A stretch of DNA of 64,000 bases from the NCBI GenBank assembly GCA_948485625.1, contig CAOMRW010000001.1, positions 1 through 64,000 on the forward strand, in the 5' to 3' direction. Each line of letters opens with the position of its first letter. Positions within the stretch are counted from its first letter, which is position 1. Both the position numbers and the translations under genes were made by a program. The notes below the pieces were generated by a model. That model was not told the origin of the DNA and made no database searches. It saw only the letters and a list, made by a program, of their open reading frames with translations. Source of the DNA: an uncultured Clostridia bacterium. GTDB lineage: Bacteria > Bacillota > Clostridia > TANB77 > CAG-508. Shown piece after piece: positions 47,252-54,718 of this stretch.

Positions 47252-47556
47252 GAAAGCACCTCCAGGATTTCTAATACATAATATTCCTTTCCTGGTTCAG
47301 CTCCCCATTCTTCTTTGCCTTGTCCATATTTCAATAAACATTTACACTTAATTTGTGGACTATCTTTTTTATATCCATTTCTAAAAATTATAATAATTTG
47401 TGAATAAATCCATTCTCCCATTCCAAAATTATTAACTCTAGGCTTAAAGTTTTTAAATCTTGATGTATAATATGGCTTAATTTCTCTATATTCTTCTTTC
47501 TTTTCTCTAGATACAATCATGTCAAACCATTTCTTTTTTATTGGTAATACTAGCAC
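47248..47556 (-). CDS. ASCH-domain-like protein
   Basis: The 102-residue product begins MLVLPIKKKWFDMIVSREKK EEYREIKPYYTSRF, the ASCH/PUA-like signature (basic strand, then KxxEYRxxKPYW-like). ASCH domains bind RNA or modified bases. It overlaps the next gene by four bases. Confidence 0.78.
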   Translation of the reverse strand: MLVLPIKKKWFDMIVSREKKEEYREIKPYYTSRFKNFKPRVNNFGMGEWIYSQIIIIFRNGYKKDSPQIKCKCLLKYGQGKEEWGAEPGKEYYVLEILEVLS

Positions 47557-47559
47557 TTT

Positions 47560-48081
47560 TTATTCCTCCTTTGGTAAAGCATACACTCTATCCCTTTGCA
47601 TACTTCTTAACATTGATGATAATATAACTTCTGTATCTGCTTTTAGATCTCTACTTCGTGCTGGCTTTATGCAATACAATTCTTTCAATCCATCTATGCA
47701 TTCTAGCCACATTGATTTTGTAATTATTCCATATTCATTTTTTTCTTGTTTTTCTCTTTCCTCTCGTCTATCAATAGCAACATATACACCTATATCTACT
47801 GGTATTTCATTTTTCACTTGTTCATATAAACTATATGGCATTACAAAATAATTTTTATGGCCTATAAAAGTTAATTTATTCTTTGAATGAAAATCTTGCT
47901 TTGATTGTTTTATTTCATAACAAGTTATTTCTCTTTGACAATTATATTTAATGCAATCTACAATTTCTCCACCATACCACCCAATAGTACATTCAAATAC
48001 ATAAAAATCATTTCTTGGATTAAATTTTCGTTGTAATAACTGTTCTAATTTTTTTGTCGTTTCTGTTTTCGTTTTAGTCAC
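47560..48081 (-). CDS. Restriction endonuclease-fold protein (MmcB-like)
   Basis: The 173-residue product has YVFECTIGWYGGEIVDCIKY ... ITCYEIKQSKQDFHS, in which E-G-D-E-K residues match a PD-(D/E)XK core, then MPYSLYEQVKNEIPVDIGVY. MmcB-like proteins have this pattern and are linked to DNA repair. Start overlaps the next gene by eight bases. Confidence 0.7.
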   Translation of the reverse strand: MTKTKTETTKKLEQLLQRKFNPRNDFYVFECTIGWYGGEIVDCIKYNCQREITCYEIKQSKQDFHSKNKLTFIGHKNYFVMPYSLYEQVKNEIPVDIGVYVAIDRREEREKQEKNEYGIITKSMWLECIDGLKELYCIKPARSRDLKADTEVILSSMLRSMQRDRVYALPKEE

Positions 48082-48259
48082 CTACTTTCCTACACATCTT
48101 TTTTTCTTTATCCCATGCTGCACATTGTTCTTCATAACACTCTGGAAAGTTCTGTATTTCAATTAATACATGACTTTCCCCTTTTAAAATATTATCATTA
48201 TCGACTATTGGTATTCTTATGTTCTGCTGCACAACATTGTATCTTTCAGGACACTTCAT
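48074..48259 (-). CDS. Small Cys-containing early protein
   Basis: A 61-residue protein (MKCPERYNVVQQNIRIPIVD ... CYEEQCAAWDKEKKMCRKVG) with CPE, CYEEQC and C near the end, a spacing seen in small phage zinc-binding proteins. Its start is one base after the shifted stop of the upstream gene. Confidence 0.6.
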   Translation of the reverse strand: MKCPERYNVVQQNIRIPIVDNDNILKGESHVLIEIQNFPECYEEQCAAWDKEKKMCRKVGD

Positions 48260-48260
48260 C

Positions 48261-48660
48261 TTAACATTTCTCCGCTTCTATCATTATAGTTTCAAATACT
48301 TTTTGCACTGCTAATGGTGTGTATTTTATTCCGTTCATTTTGGAATTCTCGTGCAATAATTTCTGCTTCGTTTTTCTGTATTCCACATCCCATTAGTAAT
48401 TTTTTAAATCGTTTTCTTGTAATTGTTTCTAATCCCATCATCTTTAAAAATCTTCGGCCGTCTTCTTTTGAAAATGTTAATTCTGCACTATATCCTTTAT
48501 TTGTAACTGATTCTGCATAATATCTCATAGCATCTACCGCATCATCATTGCATGTTTCTATACTTTCTGCTTTAATTTCTCCTAATTCTTTTAGTTCATC
48601 ATTTTCATTTATTTTTACAAATACCTTTCCTGGTACTACCTCACAATTTTCTGTTGGCAT
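48261..48660 (-). CDS. Early protein of unknown function, interrupted by a +1 shift at CGG
   Basis: In the zero frame it ends at 48292, but after EFQNE that frame reads CGG (complement of 48331-48333), and skipping its C gives GIKYTPLAVQKVFETIMIEA and a stop at 48261, exactly one base before the next start. The shifted ending is regular alpha-helical sequence and the tight junction is like all other junctions in this operon, so I regard the shifted form (about 132 residues) as real. The N-terminal part (VVPGKVFVKINENDELKELG) is beta-rich. No family recognised. Confidence 0.7.
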
Positions 48661-48661
48661 A

Positions 48662-48937
48662 TTACTGCTCCTTTCTATTTTCTAAATATGGTGTTATTGA
48701 GTGTCTACAATTAGAATGATTATATTTTTTGAATAACTCTCTCCACTCTTCTTCATATTGCTTTTTTTGAAATATTACATTTATCAGTTGTATAATTAGC
48801 AAACTTATTTGTGCTATTACTATATATAATGAATTAAATTCTTTTATAAATGTTTTCAAAATTATATTTATGATAAGCAATACCCAAATTTCTATTGATA
48901 TTGCTATTGATATTTTAGAATATTGATCTAATTTCAT
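48662..48937 (-). CDS. Small membrane protein
   Basis: A 91-residue protein with two membrane helices (IAISIEIWVLLIINIILKTF and LYIVIAQISLLIIQLINVIF) and a charged end. Unknown. Confidence 0.6.
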   Translation of the reverse strand: MKLDQYSKISIAISIEIWVLLIINIILKTFIKEFNSLYIVIAQISLLIIQLINVIFQKKQYEEEWRELFKKYNHSNCRHSITPYLENRKEQ

Positions 48938-49030
48938 TTATTCTTCACCATCCTTTGCTACTTGTAAAATACACATAATTCCTATCCCTATGAAGATTCC
49001 TACTACTAAACCTATTAAAAATCTAAGCAT
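48938..49030 (-). CDS. Very small membrane protein (DUF3789-like)
   Basis: A 30-residue frame (MLRFLIGLVVGIFIGIGIMC ...) with one Gly-rich membrane helix ending in MCILQVA. Short phage proteins with this LIGxxxGxxxGxxxMC pattern are widespread. It directly precedes the two-helix membrane protein gene. Confidence 0.6.
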   Translation of the reverse strand: MLRFLIGLVVGIFIGIGIMCILQVAKDGEE

Positions 49031-49039
49031 TAGTAACAC

Positions 49040-49297
49040 CTACTTTCCATATACTTCGTACATATATATTGTTTCTTTTAATGAGTCCAACTCTACATAT
49101 TGCTCAAAAATTTTATTTTCTTTTTCTCCAATGCTATTTTCTAATTCCATTGTATGTTGTTTGCTTTCTAGATGCATCGCCAAACATCCAATTGCAAAAC
49201 CTATTGTAAATATTACTAATATCCATATAATTTTGTTAATATCTTCGCTTTTCTTTGTAAGTTTCTTATCATAGAATTTCATTTTTTCATTGTTCAT
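49040..49297 (-). CDS. Membrane-anchored coiled protein
   Basis: An 85-residue protein with a basic start, one membrane helix (IIWILVIFTIGFAIGCLAMH) and a Glu-rich coil (KQHTMELENSIGEKENKIFE). Unknown. Confidence 0.6.
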   Translation of the reverse strand: MNNEKMKFYDKKLTKKSEDINKIIWILVIFTIGFAIGCLAMHLESKQHTMELENSIGEKENKIFEQYVELDSLKETIYMYEVYGK

Positions 49298-49318
49298 ATG
49301 TAATTCACTCCTTTGTAT

Positions 49319-49498
49319 TTATTTTTTTCTTTTTTTCAGTTGTAGCATTATATATTTTTGTAAGTCTATGTTCTTTTTTGTTCTGCAGATATTTAAATCT
49401 TGGATTTCATCTTCCAATTCATTTATTTTGTTTTTTAATTGCCTATTTTCATATACAGCATCATAATAAAGTTGCTCATAATCAATATCTTTTTCCAT
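49319..49498 (-). CDS. Small coiled-coil protein
   Basis: A 59-residue protein (MEKDIDYEQLYYDAVYENRQ LKNKINELEDEIQDL) with heptad-like spacing and a basic end (KKRKK). Starts right after the HNH gene stop. Unknown. Confidence 0.5.
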   Translation of the reverse strand: MEKDIDYEQLYYDAVYENRQLKNKINELEDEIQDLNICRTKKNIDLQKYIMLQLKKRKK

Positions 49499-49499
49499 T

Positions 49500-50282
49500 T
49501 TATATGTCCTTTTTTCTTTTATTTACTTTATCTAATATTTTCGCTATCGTAACACCTGCTTTTGTTAATTCTGTATCATTTTTAAATAATTTGTTTCTGT
49601 TCATAATTAGTTCTTCAGCATCAGAAACTAAAATTAGGTTACTTAAATCAAAATTTCTATTGTTTCCATCTGCAAATATTACTTTATGTCCTTTAGGTAT
49701 TCTTCCATATGCTTGCTCGTACAAATATCTATGTTTTCTAATCCAATTTTTGTTCTTATGTCCATCTTGTATTTTAACTAAAATATATCCGTTTTTATCT
49801 ATTCTTTCACTACCAATATCTCTTGCATTTGCTGGAACATTTCCTTTTTTGAACATTGTTGCCTTACATTTTTCATATTGTTCAGGACTCATATAACCCT
49901 TTTTCCCTTTATTTGCAGGAATATGTCCTTTAGGAAATTGCCCTCCTACTATTCCACTTTGTAAATTATATTTGTGTTTTAAATTACCAACTGCACTCTC
50001 ACTAATATTCATATTAAATTTATCATTAAATCTTTTTGTTAACTCTTTAAGTGTTATTCCTTTTACATTTTCTTTTAAGAATTCAATATGTTCATCTTTG
50101 AATTTTCGTTTATTATTACGACCTACTTTTATTTTGTGCGAACTCAAGTAAGATTTCATAGCATGATATGTAATATTAGTATTAAACTTTTCGTTAAATT
50201 CTTCTTGTAACTGCAGTATGGTTTTACCCCTGCAGTTACAAGCAATATAATTTTTCATTTCTTCAGTATAGACTTTTTTCAT
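49500..50282 (-). CDS. HNH endonuclease with two N-terminal HTH-like repeats
   Basis: The 260-residue product starts with two related segments of about 60 residues (YIACNCRGKTILQLQEEFNE and FLKENVKGITLKELTKRFND), each an HTH likely to bind DNA. The HNH core is WIRKHRYLYEQAYGRIPKGH KVIFADGNNRNFDLSNLILV. It is a homing-type nuclease or a phage DNA-processing nuclease; I favour a free-standing homing enzyme, as it is in frame with the operon and not in an intron. Confidence 0.85.
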   Translation of the reverse strand: MKKVYTEEMKNYIACNCRGKTILQLQEEFNEKFNTNITYHAMKSYLSSHKIKVGRNNKRKFKDEHIEFLKENVKGITLKELTKRFNDKFNMNISESAVGNLKHKYNLQSGIVGGQFPKGHIPANKGKKGYMSPEQYEKCKATMFKKGNVPANARDIGSERIDKNGYILVKIQDGHKNKNWIRKHRYLYEQAYGRIPKGHKVIFADGNNRNFDLSNLILVSDAEELIMNRNKLFKNDTELTKAGVTIAKILDKVNKRKKDI

Positions 50283-50524
50283 TTTCCATCTCCTATTTGT
50301 AACATATCTGGTATATGATCTGTTTTTCCATATTCATCAAAATGCTTTTGTGCTTTTAATGCTAATTCTCCATTATTTATAATTGTTTGTGCAATAGTAG
50401 CCATAGTTTTTGCTCTTTCTCTTTCTTCTTGTAAAGCCTCTCCTTTTAATTCTTCATCGTTAAGTCTTTCTAATTCTTCAAACAAATGATTATTTAAATC
50501 TACTAATTTGTTTTTGGTCCCCAT
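50279..50524 (-). CDS. Small helical early protein
   Basis: An 81-residue protein (MGTKNKLVDLNNHLFEELER LNDEELKGEALQEERERAKT) matching short phage proteins of the DUF-type that end in a KAQKHFDEYG segment. Overlaps the HNH gene by four bases. Confidence 0.6.
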   Translation of the reverse strand: MGTKNKLVDLNNHLFEELERLNDEELKGEALQEERERAKTMATIAQTIINNGELALKAQKHFDEYGKTDHIPDMLQIGDGK

Positions 50525-50540
50525 TTTTTATTTCTCCTTT

Positions 50541-50762
50541 CTATTGTCTTATGTATGGTCTGTCTACATACAGACTCACTGGTGGTTGTATATTTCCCAT
50601 AACTGACAAATATATTTTTCCTGTTTTCATAAATTCTTCTTTTTCTTTTTCTGTCATTTCCCAGCATGATACAATGTGTTTATCTGTTTTTAATGCTGGC
50701 AAATCTCCGCAACCTGATGCTCTAAATATACAATTCATATCTTCAAATTTTACTGGATTCAT
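50541..50762 (-). CDS. Small early protein
   Basis: A 73-residue protein (MNPVKFEDMNCIFRASGCGD LPALKTD ... YLSVMGNIQPPVSLYVDRPY) with a compact beta-rich fold suggested by its pattern. Unknown, but such sequences occur in Clostridial prophages. Confidence 0.6.
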   Translation of the reverse strand: MNPVKFEDMNCIFRASGCGDLPALKTDKHIVSCWEMTEKEKEEFMKTGKIYLSVMGNIQPPVSLYVDRPYIRQ

Positions 50763-51174
50763 TCTTTGTTTCCTCCTTTGAATTTTGTATTTGATAACAT
50801 GCTTCTCTTACTTCTTTGAATATTTCTTCCGTTGTCCATTTCTTTCCACCACTTCTTAAATTTACTGGTAGTTTTTCTTCATATCCCATATAATCATAGC
50901 AATGTGCATAATCCCATCCAATAAACCATCCTTGAACTTCTTTATTGTCTGCATATATTCCTTCCTCTGCATATGTAATACCACCATGTACCTCTATATC
51001 AACTTTGTTGTATATTTCCTCACAACTTTTGCCATACAATTTATGGTCATTTGGTATTTTTATATATGCTGTTGGATGTGTTCCTAAATTTAAAATGTAA
51101 TATAATAATCCAAAGCAAAAACCAGTATCTAATATTTCATTTTTTCCTTCTGCTGAATATTTCATTTCTTTCAT
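50743..51174 (-). CDS. Early protein of unknown function
   Basis: A 143-residue protein rich in Tyr, Trp and Gly (FCFGLLYYILNLGTHPTAYI, VQGWFIGWDYAHCYDYMGYE) with a Lys/Glu tail. Overlaps the next gene by 20 bases. Confidence 0.6.
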   Translation of the reverse strand: MKEMKYSAEGKNEILDTGFCFGLLYYILNLGTHPTAYIKIPNDHKLYGKSCEEIYNKVDIEVHGGITYAEEGIYADNKEVQGWFIGWDYAHCYDYMGYEEKLPVNLRSGGKKWTTEEIFKEVREACYQIQNSKEETKNESSKI

Positions 51175-51178
51175 TGTT

Positions 51179-51538
51179 TCATTCCTCCTTAATCTCTAGG
51201 TTGTATTTATCTTTAAACACCTTCTTTTTCGCTATATATTCTTTTGTTTTAAATCCTTTTGTGTCAATTATCTCTGCTGTTCCATCATTGTGAAACACTA
51301 TAAAATCCGCTTTGTATTTTAGTCCTGGTGCTAGTATAAATATAGGCTGCAAACAAAAACCTTTGATGTCTCCGCCCTGCAGCCTTAATTTTAAATTACA
51401 ATAATAATCCGCTTCTTTCCTGCTATCAAATGTTTGTCCATCTACAGATGTTTTTATTGCTCCATATTTACTTTTTTTGTTTCCCTTTTTCTGATATTCT
51501 TTATATTGATCTAGGCTCCAATGTTCTTGATTACTCAT
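51179..51538 (-). CDS. DUF1064 nuclease (RecU/PD-(D/E)XK-like)
   Basis: The 119-residue product has KYGAIKTSVDGQTFDSRKEA DYYCNLKLR, then YKADFIVFHNDGTAEIIDTKG, with the D-x(n)-E-x-x-D-T-K arrangement of PD-(D/E)XK enzymes. DUF1064 proteins are phage nucleases suggested to resolve branched DNA. Confidence 0.88.
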   Translation of the reverse strand: MSNQEHWSLDQYKEYQKKGNKKSKYGAIKTSVDGQTFDSRKEADYYCNLKLRLQGGDIKGFCLQPIFILAPGLKYKADFIVFHNDGTAEIIDTKGFKTKEYIAKKKVFKDKYNLEIKEE

Positions 51539-51677
51539 CGTTTTTTACCTCACAAAATACACAATTTTTGCATTCTTGTATTTGTTCATCTATATGAGTG
51601 CTACTTGTTGGAACATCACAATTTAAGTATAATGCTTCATCACATTGTTTTTCATATCTACTACAATACATTTTCAT
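51531..51677 (-). CDS. Small Cys-rich protein
   Basis: A 48-residue frame (MKMYCSRYEKQCDEALYLNC ...) with six cysteines including CKNCVFC, likely a zinc-binding peptide. Overlaps both neighbours by a few bases (ATGA at the upstream junction). Confidence 0.5.
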   Translation of the reverse strand: MKMYCSRYEKQCDEALYLNCDVPTSSTHIDEQIQECKNCVFCEVKNDE

Positions 51678-51964
51678 CACTCCTCTGTTGTTTCTACACT
51701 TTTATATGCTGTCCTCATTCCGCTATTTTGATTTAACATTGGTATAATGTTTTTTATCTCTGGAAATTCTCTAATTAATGAGTTTGCAACATCAGTTAAT
51801 GTTTTTACCATTTGTGCCATTTCTATTGGTCCACCATGTCCCTGTACAATAGATATTGGTGCATGCTTAAACTCTTTTGTTATTACTACTTCACATACTA
51901 AACATTCATTTTCACTTTTTATTCTGTTTATTTTTTGTGTTTCTTCTATTTGTCTAAAATCCAT
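51677..51964 (-). CDS. Early protein of unknown function
   Basis: A 95-residue protein (MDFRQIEETQKINRIKSENE CLVCEVVITKEFKHA ...) with one CLVC motif and an amphipathic helix (MVKTLTDVANSLIREFPEIK). Unknown. Confidence 0.55.
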   Translation of the reverse strand: MDFRQIEETQKINRIKSENECLVCEVVITKEFKHAPISIVQGHGGPIEMAQMVKTLTDVANSLIREFPEIKNIIPMLNQNSGMRTAYKSVETTEE

Positions 51965-51967
51965 ATT

Positions 51968-52381
51968 TTATTCCTCCTTCTTGACCTTTGCACATTTTAG
52001 GTCTTTTAATATTCTTGGTGTATATTGTCTATTGGCTTGATTTGACTTTAATGTTTCAATATTCTTTATAGTTATATTCGTTTCAGCACATATGCCTTTT
52101 TCTATATATTTATTTGAATATGGTTTCATTGTGTTTACTAATGCTATTTTATCTTTTATTATTCTTCTTTCCTGTAATACTTTTTCTAATTTTGCATATA
52201 CTTGCATACGTTCTATTGCATTTAATTTACTTAATTCTATTTCGTGTAATAAATCATCGCGTTCTGCCTCTTTGTTTGATAATTCTGTGCTTAACCTTTT
52301 TTCAGTATCTTCCATATTCATAAAAAATTCATTTATGTTATTTAGTAATTCCAATGATTGTTCCATATCTTCAATCATCAT
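51968..52381 (-). CDS. Coiled-coil early protein
   Basis: A 137-residue protein, mostly coiled coil (FFMNMEDTEKRLSTELSNKE AERDDLLHEIEL), with a basic C-terminus (YTPRILKDLKCAKVKKEE). Unknown. Confidence 0.55.
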   Translation of the reverse strand: MMIEDMEQSLELLNNINEFFMNMEDTEKRLSTELSNKEAERDDLLHEIELSKLNAIERMQVYAKLEKVLQERRIIKDKIALVNTMKPYSNKYIEKGICAETNITIKNIETLKSNQANRQYTPRILKDLKCAKVKKEE

Positions 52382-52474
52382 ATTTTTCTGTCCTCCTTTG
52401 TGTTTTTTTCTAACTTGTGTTTGTTTTTGATATTCTCAATAATATTTGATTTTATAAATATTATGTTTACTTTG

Positions 52475-52654
52475 TTATATACTTATATGCATTCCTGTTC
52501 TTCGTTTAAAATGGTCACATTTTTCAAATAATCCTCGAGGTTGTCCAGTCAATAAGCAATGTGGAAACTCACAATTTAGACTTGGAACACACCATTCACA
52601 ATTTTCACATGCTTCTAACAACCTAGATATTAATTCTTCTTCTTTTACTGCCAC
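52475..52654 (-). CDS. Cys-rich early protein
   Basis: A 59-residue frame from GTG at 52654, preceded by GGAGG, with CENCEWCVPSLNCEFPHC and CDHF: enough cysteines and histidines for one or two zinc sites. It starts just after the stop of the replication gene. Bases 52382-52474 hold nothing that I can identify. Confidence 0.55.
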   Translation of the reverse strand: MAVKEEELISRLLEACENCEWCVPSLNCEFPHCLLTGQPRGLFEKCDHFKRRTGMHISI

Positions 52655-52657
52655 TTT

Positions 52658-53642
52658 CTATTCCTCCATTTCAAAAATAGTTTCAGTATCATATTGTGTA
52701 CTTAATTCAGTTTGATCTAGTGCAGATAATATACATTTTTTAAAATAGGCCTTTGGTATTTGTATTCGTGATTTGGTATTTGCAATAGCGAAATTCTTTA
52801 GGGCATATAGTAGTTTTTTAGAATTAACTTCTAATACTCTTTTTCTTGTTATTGGTGTCATATACATTTCCTTTAATATTTCTGTTATTTCAATACTAAG
52901 TTCTGGACTAAATATATGCATCTCACAATTAGAGATTATTGTTTCGAATTCCATCTTTTCCATCTCATCCATCATCTCATCCAAAGTTTTATTTTCTTTT
53001 GATTTGTGATCTGAAGGATAGATAGATTTCATATCCTTTAATTTAATTTTTTTTAATTTAATTTGATTTGATTTTATTTGATTTGATTTGTTATTTTTTG
53101 CTATAACCTTATTACGATTTTTTATAACATTTGTTATAACTTTGTTATTCTCTTTTGATAACATTGTTATGATTTTGTTATTCTTGGAAATACCTTTAAT
53201 TTTCCTTTGTTTCTTTGTTATAACTTTGTTATAGTTTTGTTTATTTCCCCATCTATTTTGCATTGCTTTTTTACCAGCTTGACTCCTTTTTTCTTTTAAG
53301 TCTTCATATTTTTGCATTCTTCTAAGGAAACTCTCTGACCAAAACAAATTATTATTTGCATTAAATAGTCCATTTCCTGTTTCCCCATCTGTATATTCAT
53401 TAATACAATCGTTTATAAACTTTTCCACATCAATAGTTGTGCCAGTTTGCATTTTTATTGCCCTATATGTATTTTTATTGAGAGGTAATTTATATGTAGA
53501 TTCATTTCTAAGCATTTCTAAAATTGCCCAATATAATCCATATCCGCTCTAATCCATAGTCGCAGCGCATTGATAATATTTTGGGATCTGACAAAGCATT
53601 TGCATCATGACTAAAATAATAAGTATCTTTATTGTTGGCCAT
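52658..53642 (-). CDS. Replication initiator (DUF4373/DnaD-like), interrupted by a +1 shift at CGG
   Basis: Starting at 53642 the frame reads MANNKDTYYFSHDANALSDP KILSMRCDYGLE, then CGG (complement of 53544-53546). The zero frame stops soon after; skipping the C gives GYGLYWAILEMLRNES and runs to 52658. GYGLYWAxxEML is the central motif of the DUF4373 N-terminal winged helix, so the joined protein of about 327 residues is clearly intended. The middle part is Lys/Asn-rich repeats (NKVITKK, NKVIAKNN), the end is helical with SRIQIPKAYFKKCIL, like DnaD-type helicase loaders. The start overlaps the preceding gene by 14 bases. Role: opening replication of the phage genome. Confidence 0.88.
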
Positions 53643-53970
53643 ACTCCTTTACCTCTCCTTTCTTTTGTAAAATACTTTCCATAGATATTTGCTGATTTTT
53701 ATATACATCAGTTAAATACCTTTTTTCACAAATAGGTCCAAAACCTTTTTGAATGCTTTTCCATGTTTTTAGTTCTTTTCCACACATTCTACATTGGTAT
53801 GTTGTATCTTTTACATTTGGGCATTTTTGTAGTGCTTTTATTGCTAAACTTATGGCTTTTATATCATCCAGAAAAACTGAATCTAATTCATTATTATGTA
53901 CGAAACTTAATCTATCTTTTTTTAAATCTTCTAATTGATTTATTGCTTTTACACTATTCATATAAACCAC
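53629..53970 (-). CDS. Zinc-finger protein (DUF6011-like)
   Basis: The 113-residue product has CRMCGKELKTWKSIQKGFGP ICEKRY, the DUF6011 zinc ribbon pattern in which GxGPxC follows the first CxxC. The N-terminal half is helical. It lies between metallo-beta-lactamase-fold and replication genes. Confidence 0.75.
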   Translation of the reverse strand: MVYMNSVKAINQLEDLKKDRLSFVHNNELDSVFLDDIKAISLAIKALQKCPNVKDTTYQCRMCGKELKTWKSIQKGFGPICEKRYLTDVYKNQQISMESILQKKGEVKEYGQQ

Positions 53971-53974
53971 CTCA

Positions 53975-54718
53975 TCAAAATGGATATAATTTCAGTTCTA
54001 ATTCTAATCCTGGTGTTGCTATTGTTGTAGGTATAGCAGTTTGATTATAAACTTCACTTTGCATAACTGCTGCATTTGAATTAGTATCTGACAAATGGCA
54101 AAGTATAATGTTTTTTGCATATGTTAAATCATTAGATTGTAAGAACTTTAATAGGTTTTGCAAACTAAAATGACTCTCTAGTAACCTGCTATATCGTGTT
54201 TTGTTTATTATTCCATTTCCTGCATTTTCTTTTGCCACATCTTGAATATAGTTACATTCAACAAGTAAATAATTTAATTTCTTAAATTTGTATTTTATGT
54301 AATATGTATCTGTAGCATAGAGCAATTTTTCGCCTGTAGGTTTATACTGTATTAAAAATCCCAATGGCTCAGCTGCATCGTGTTGTGTGTCAAATGGTAG
54401 TATTATAAAATTTCCTATTGTAAATTGCTCTAATGCTTTTATTACTTTAAATCTGTGCCCCTTTAATTGTAATTTTTCAAACGTTCCTTTTGATGCATAT
54501 ATATCGATTCCGTTTACTGCAAAATTTGGTGCATATTTTAGATGATCCATATGCTCATGTGTAATTAATACTCCTTTAATCTCTTTGAAATTAAAGTGTA
54601 ATTCTCTTTGAACCTCTTTGAAATTGATACCTGCATCTAATATCAATTTATCATCTTCGCTTGCTTCTATTAGGTAGCAATTACCAGATGAACTACTACC
54701 TAATACTTTTAGTTTCAT
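53975..54718 (-). CDS. Metallo-beta-lactamase-fold hydrolase
   Basis: The 247-residue product has VLGSSSSGNCYLIEASEDDK and the metal-binding THEHMDH motif, then a later His in ESHFSLQN. YycJ/WalJ-like proteins have this start and act on DNA ends in phages with RecT; exonuclease activity is plausible but inferred. It abuts recT. Confidence 0.85.
   Translation of the reverse strand: MKLKVLGSSSSGNCYLIEASEDDKLILDAGINFKEVQRELHFNFKEIKGVLITHEHMDHLKYAPNFAVNGIDIYASKGTFEKLQLKGHRFKVIKALEQFTIGNFIILPFDTQHDAAEPLGFLIQYKPTGEKLLYATDTYYIKYKFKKLNYLLVECNYIQDVAKENAGNGIINKTRYSRLLESHFSLQNLLKFLQSNDLTYAKNIILCHLSDTNSNAAVMQSEVYNQTAIPTTIATPGLELELKLYPF

Noticed and set aside
49500..50282. HNH gene as part of an intron or intein
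   Set aside because: Flanking genes are intact and tightly spaced, and no host gene is split around it.
2417..53546. Sequencing or assembly indels as the cause of the eight frame breaks
   Set aside because: All eight are the same event (one extra C before GGN) and always make an in-frame CGG codon at a conserved Gly. None is in a homopolymer. Dozens of CGGA or CGGT strings in other frames lie in intact genes. The DGR copy occurs in both TR and VR. Random errors would vary in base, sign and frame. Raw reads should still be consulted.
2417..53546. Reassignment of CGG to another amino acid
   Set aside because: A reassigned triplet would keep the frame; here the downstream homologous sequence is always in the +1 frame, so four bases must be used for one residue.
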